Shown here: positions 63,951 to 64,000 of the stretch, in pieces
Numbering within the stretch: the stretch's first letter is position 1
Layout of the letters: the number at the start of each line of letters is the position of its first letter
NCBI GenBank assembly: GCA_036263655.1
Contig: DATAGP010000019.1
Coordinates: forward strand, 1 to 64,000
Direction: 5' to 3'
From: Schlegelella_A sp036263655
GTDB lineage: Bacteria > Pseudomonadota > Gammaproteobacteria > Burkholderiales > Burkholderiaceae_C
DNA length: 64,000 nt
Translations under genes and position numbers: made by a program
The notes under the pieces: model-generated
Seen by the model: only the letters and a program-made list of their open reading frames with translations
What the model was told of the DNA's origin: nothing
Databases searched by the model: none

Positions 63951-64000
63951 CTATCCCCGCTCGCCGAAGATGGCCGTGCCGATGCGGACCAGCGTCGCGC
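63951..64000 (-). CDS. yggS: YggS-family PLP-binding protein, 3' end only
   Basis: The minus strand encodes a C terminus reading ATLVRIGTAIFGERG before TAG. VRIGTAIFG is the typical end of YggS/PLPBP, a PLP-homeostasis protein. The remainder lies beyond the window. yggS is commonly next to proC; here putA lies between them. Only 15 residues are visible, so the call rests on that motif and its position. Confidence 0.7.
   Translation of the reverse strand, partial: ATLVRIGTAIFGERG

Overview
The window is very GC-rich (roughly 70 % by eye) and gene-dense, with short intergenic gaps on both strands. Gene content and order point to a betaproteobacterium of the order Burkholderiales, probably near the Rubrivivax/Leptothrix group. 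The clues are a PEP-CTERM exported protein, GTP-type PEP carboxykinase, the ilvE / zinc-finger protein / waaF run, divergent lplT and alr, and the tgt-queA / recG / oxyR-dps / ubiA set. The species is not determined. I see no rRNA, CRISPR array, insertion sequence, integrase or prophage. Most of the window reads as chromosomal core with some accessory insertions. No stretch longer than 300 bases lacks a gene.

Layout. 1-6.8 kb: a PEP-CTERM GDSL esterase, two hybrid sensor kinases around a 90-residue unknown protein, and tRNA-Arg(CCG). 6.9-13.3 kb: a two-haem membrane-anchored cytochrome c, a small lipoprotein, a YheT-type hydrolase, an ECF sigma factor with its RskA-type anti-sigma factor, and waaF. 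13-18.4 kb: ilvE, radA, a LysE exporter, arfB and alr. 18.4-26.4 kb: lplT, a DMT exporter, glutathione peroxidase, an aromatic aminotransferase, a YegD-like Hsp70, a TPR protein, a phosphoesterase and a YecA-like protein. 26.5-34.2 kb: pckG, an orphan tungstate/molybdate-type binding protein beside a MOSC protein, rlmJ, an LplT-PlsC fusion, a YihY protein and a CBS protein. 34.3-38.6 kb: tgt, queA and recG. 38.6-42 kb: two capsule/LPS-type glycosyltransferases and a Yip1 protein. 42-47.9 kb: oxyR-dps, a DJ-1-like protein, an Fpg/Nei glycosylase, prfC and a membrane phosphoesterase. 48-55.3 kb: a two-partner secretion pair with a 1871-residue beta-helix exoprotein and its FhaC-like transporter. 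55.4-56.7 kb: ubiA and a His/Arg-tailed secreted protein. 56.8-64 kb: rocD / Lrp-type regulator / gdhA-proC-putA and the 3' end of yggS.

Genes that work together. rocD, putA, proC and gdhA all meet at pyrroline-5-carboxylate and glutamate, with an Lrp/AsnC regulator between them. They look like an ornithine/proline-to-2-oxoglutarate module. oxyR, dps, the DJ-1-like protein, Fpg and glutathione peroxidase form a peroxide and oxidative-damage group. tgt and queA act in queuosine synthesis. The sigma/anti-sigma pair and the TpsA/TpsB pair are each self-contained.

The most unusual signal I found is not a gene. About eleven genes (lrp, radA, tgt, recG, proC, ubiA and others) have a -10-like hexamer ending 6-10 bases before the start codon and no usable Shine-Dalgarno sequence. 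This suggests that leaderless transcripts are common here. I found no clear new defence or mobile system.
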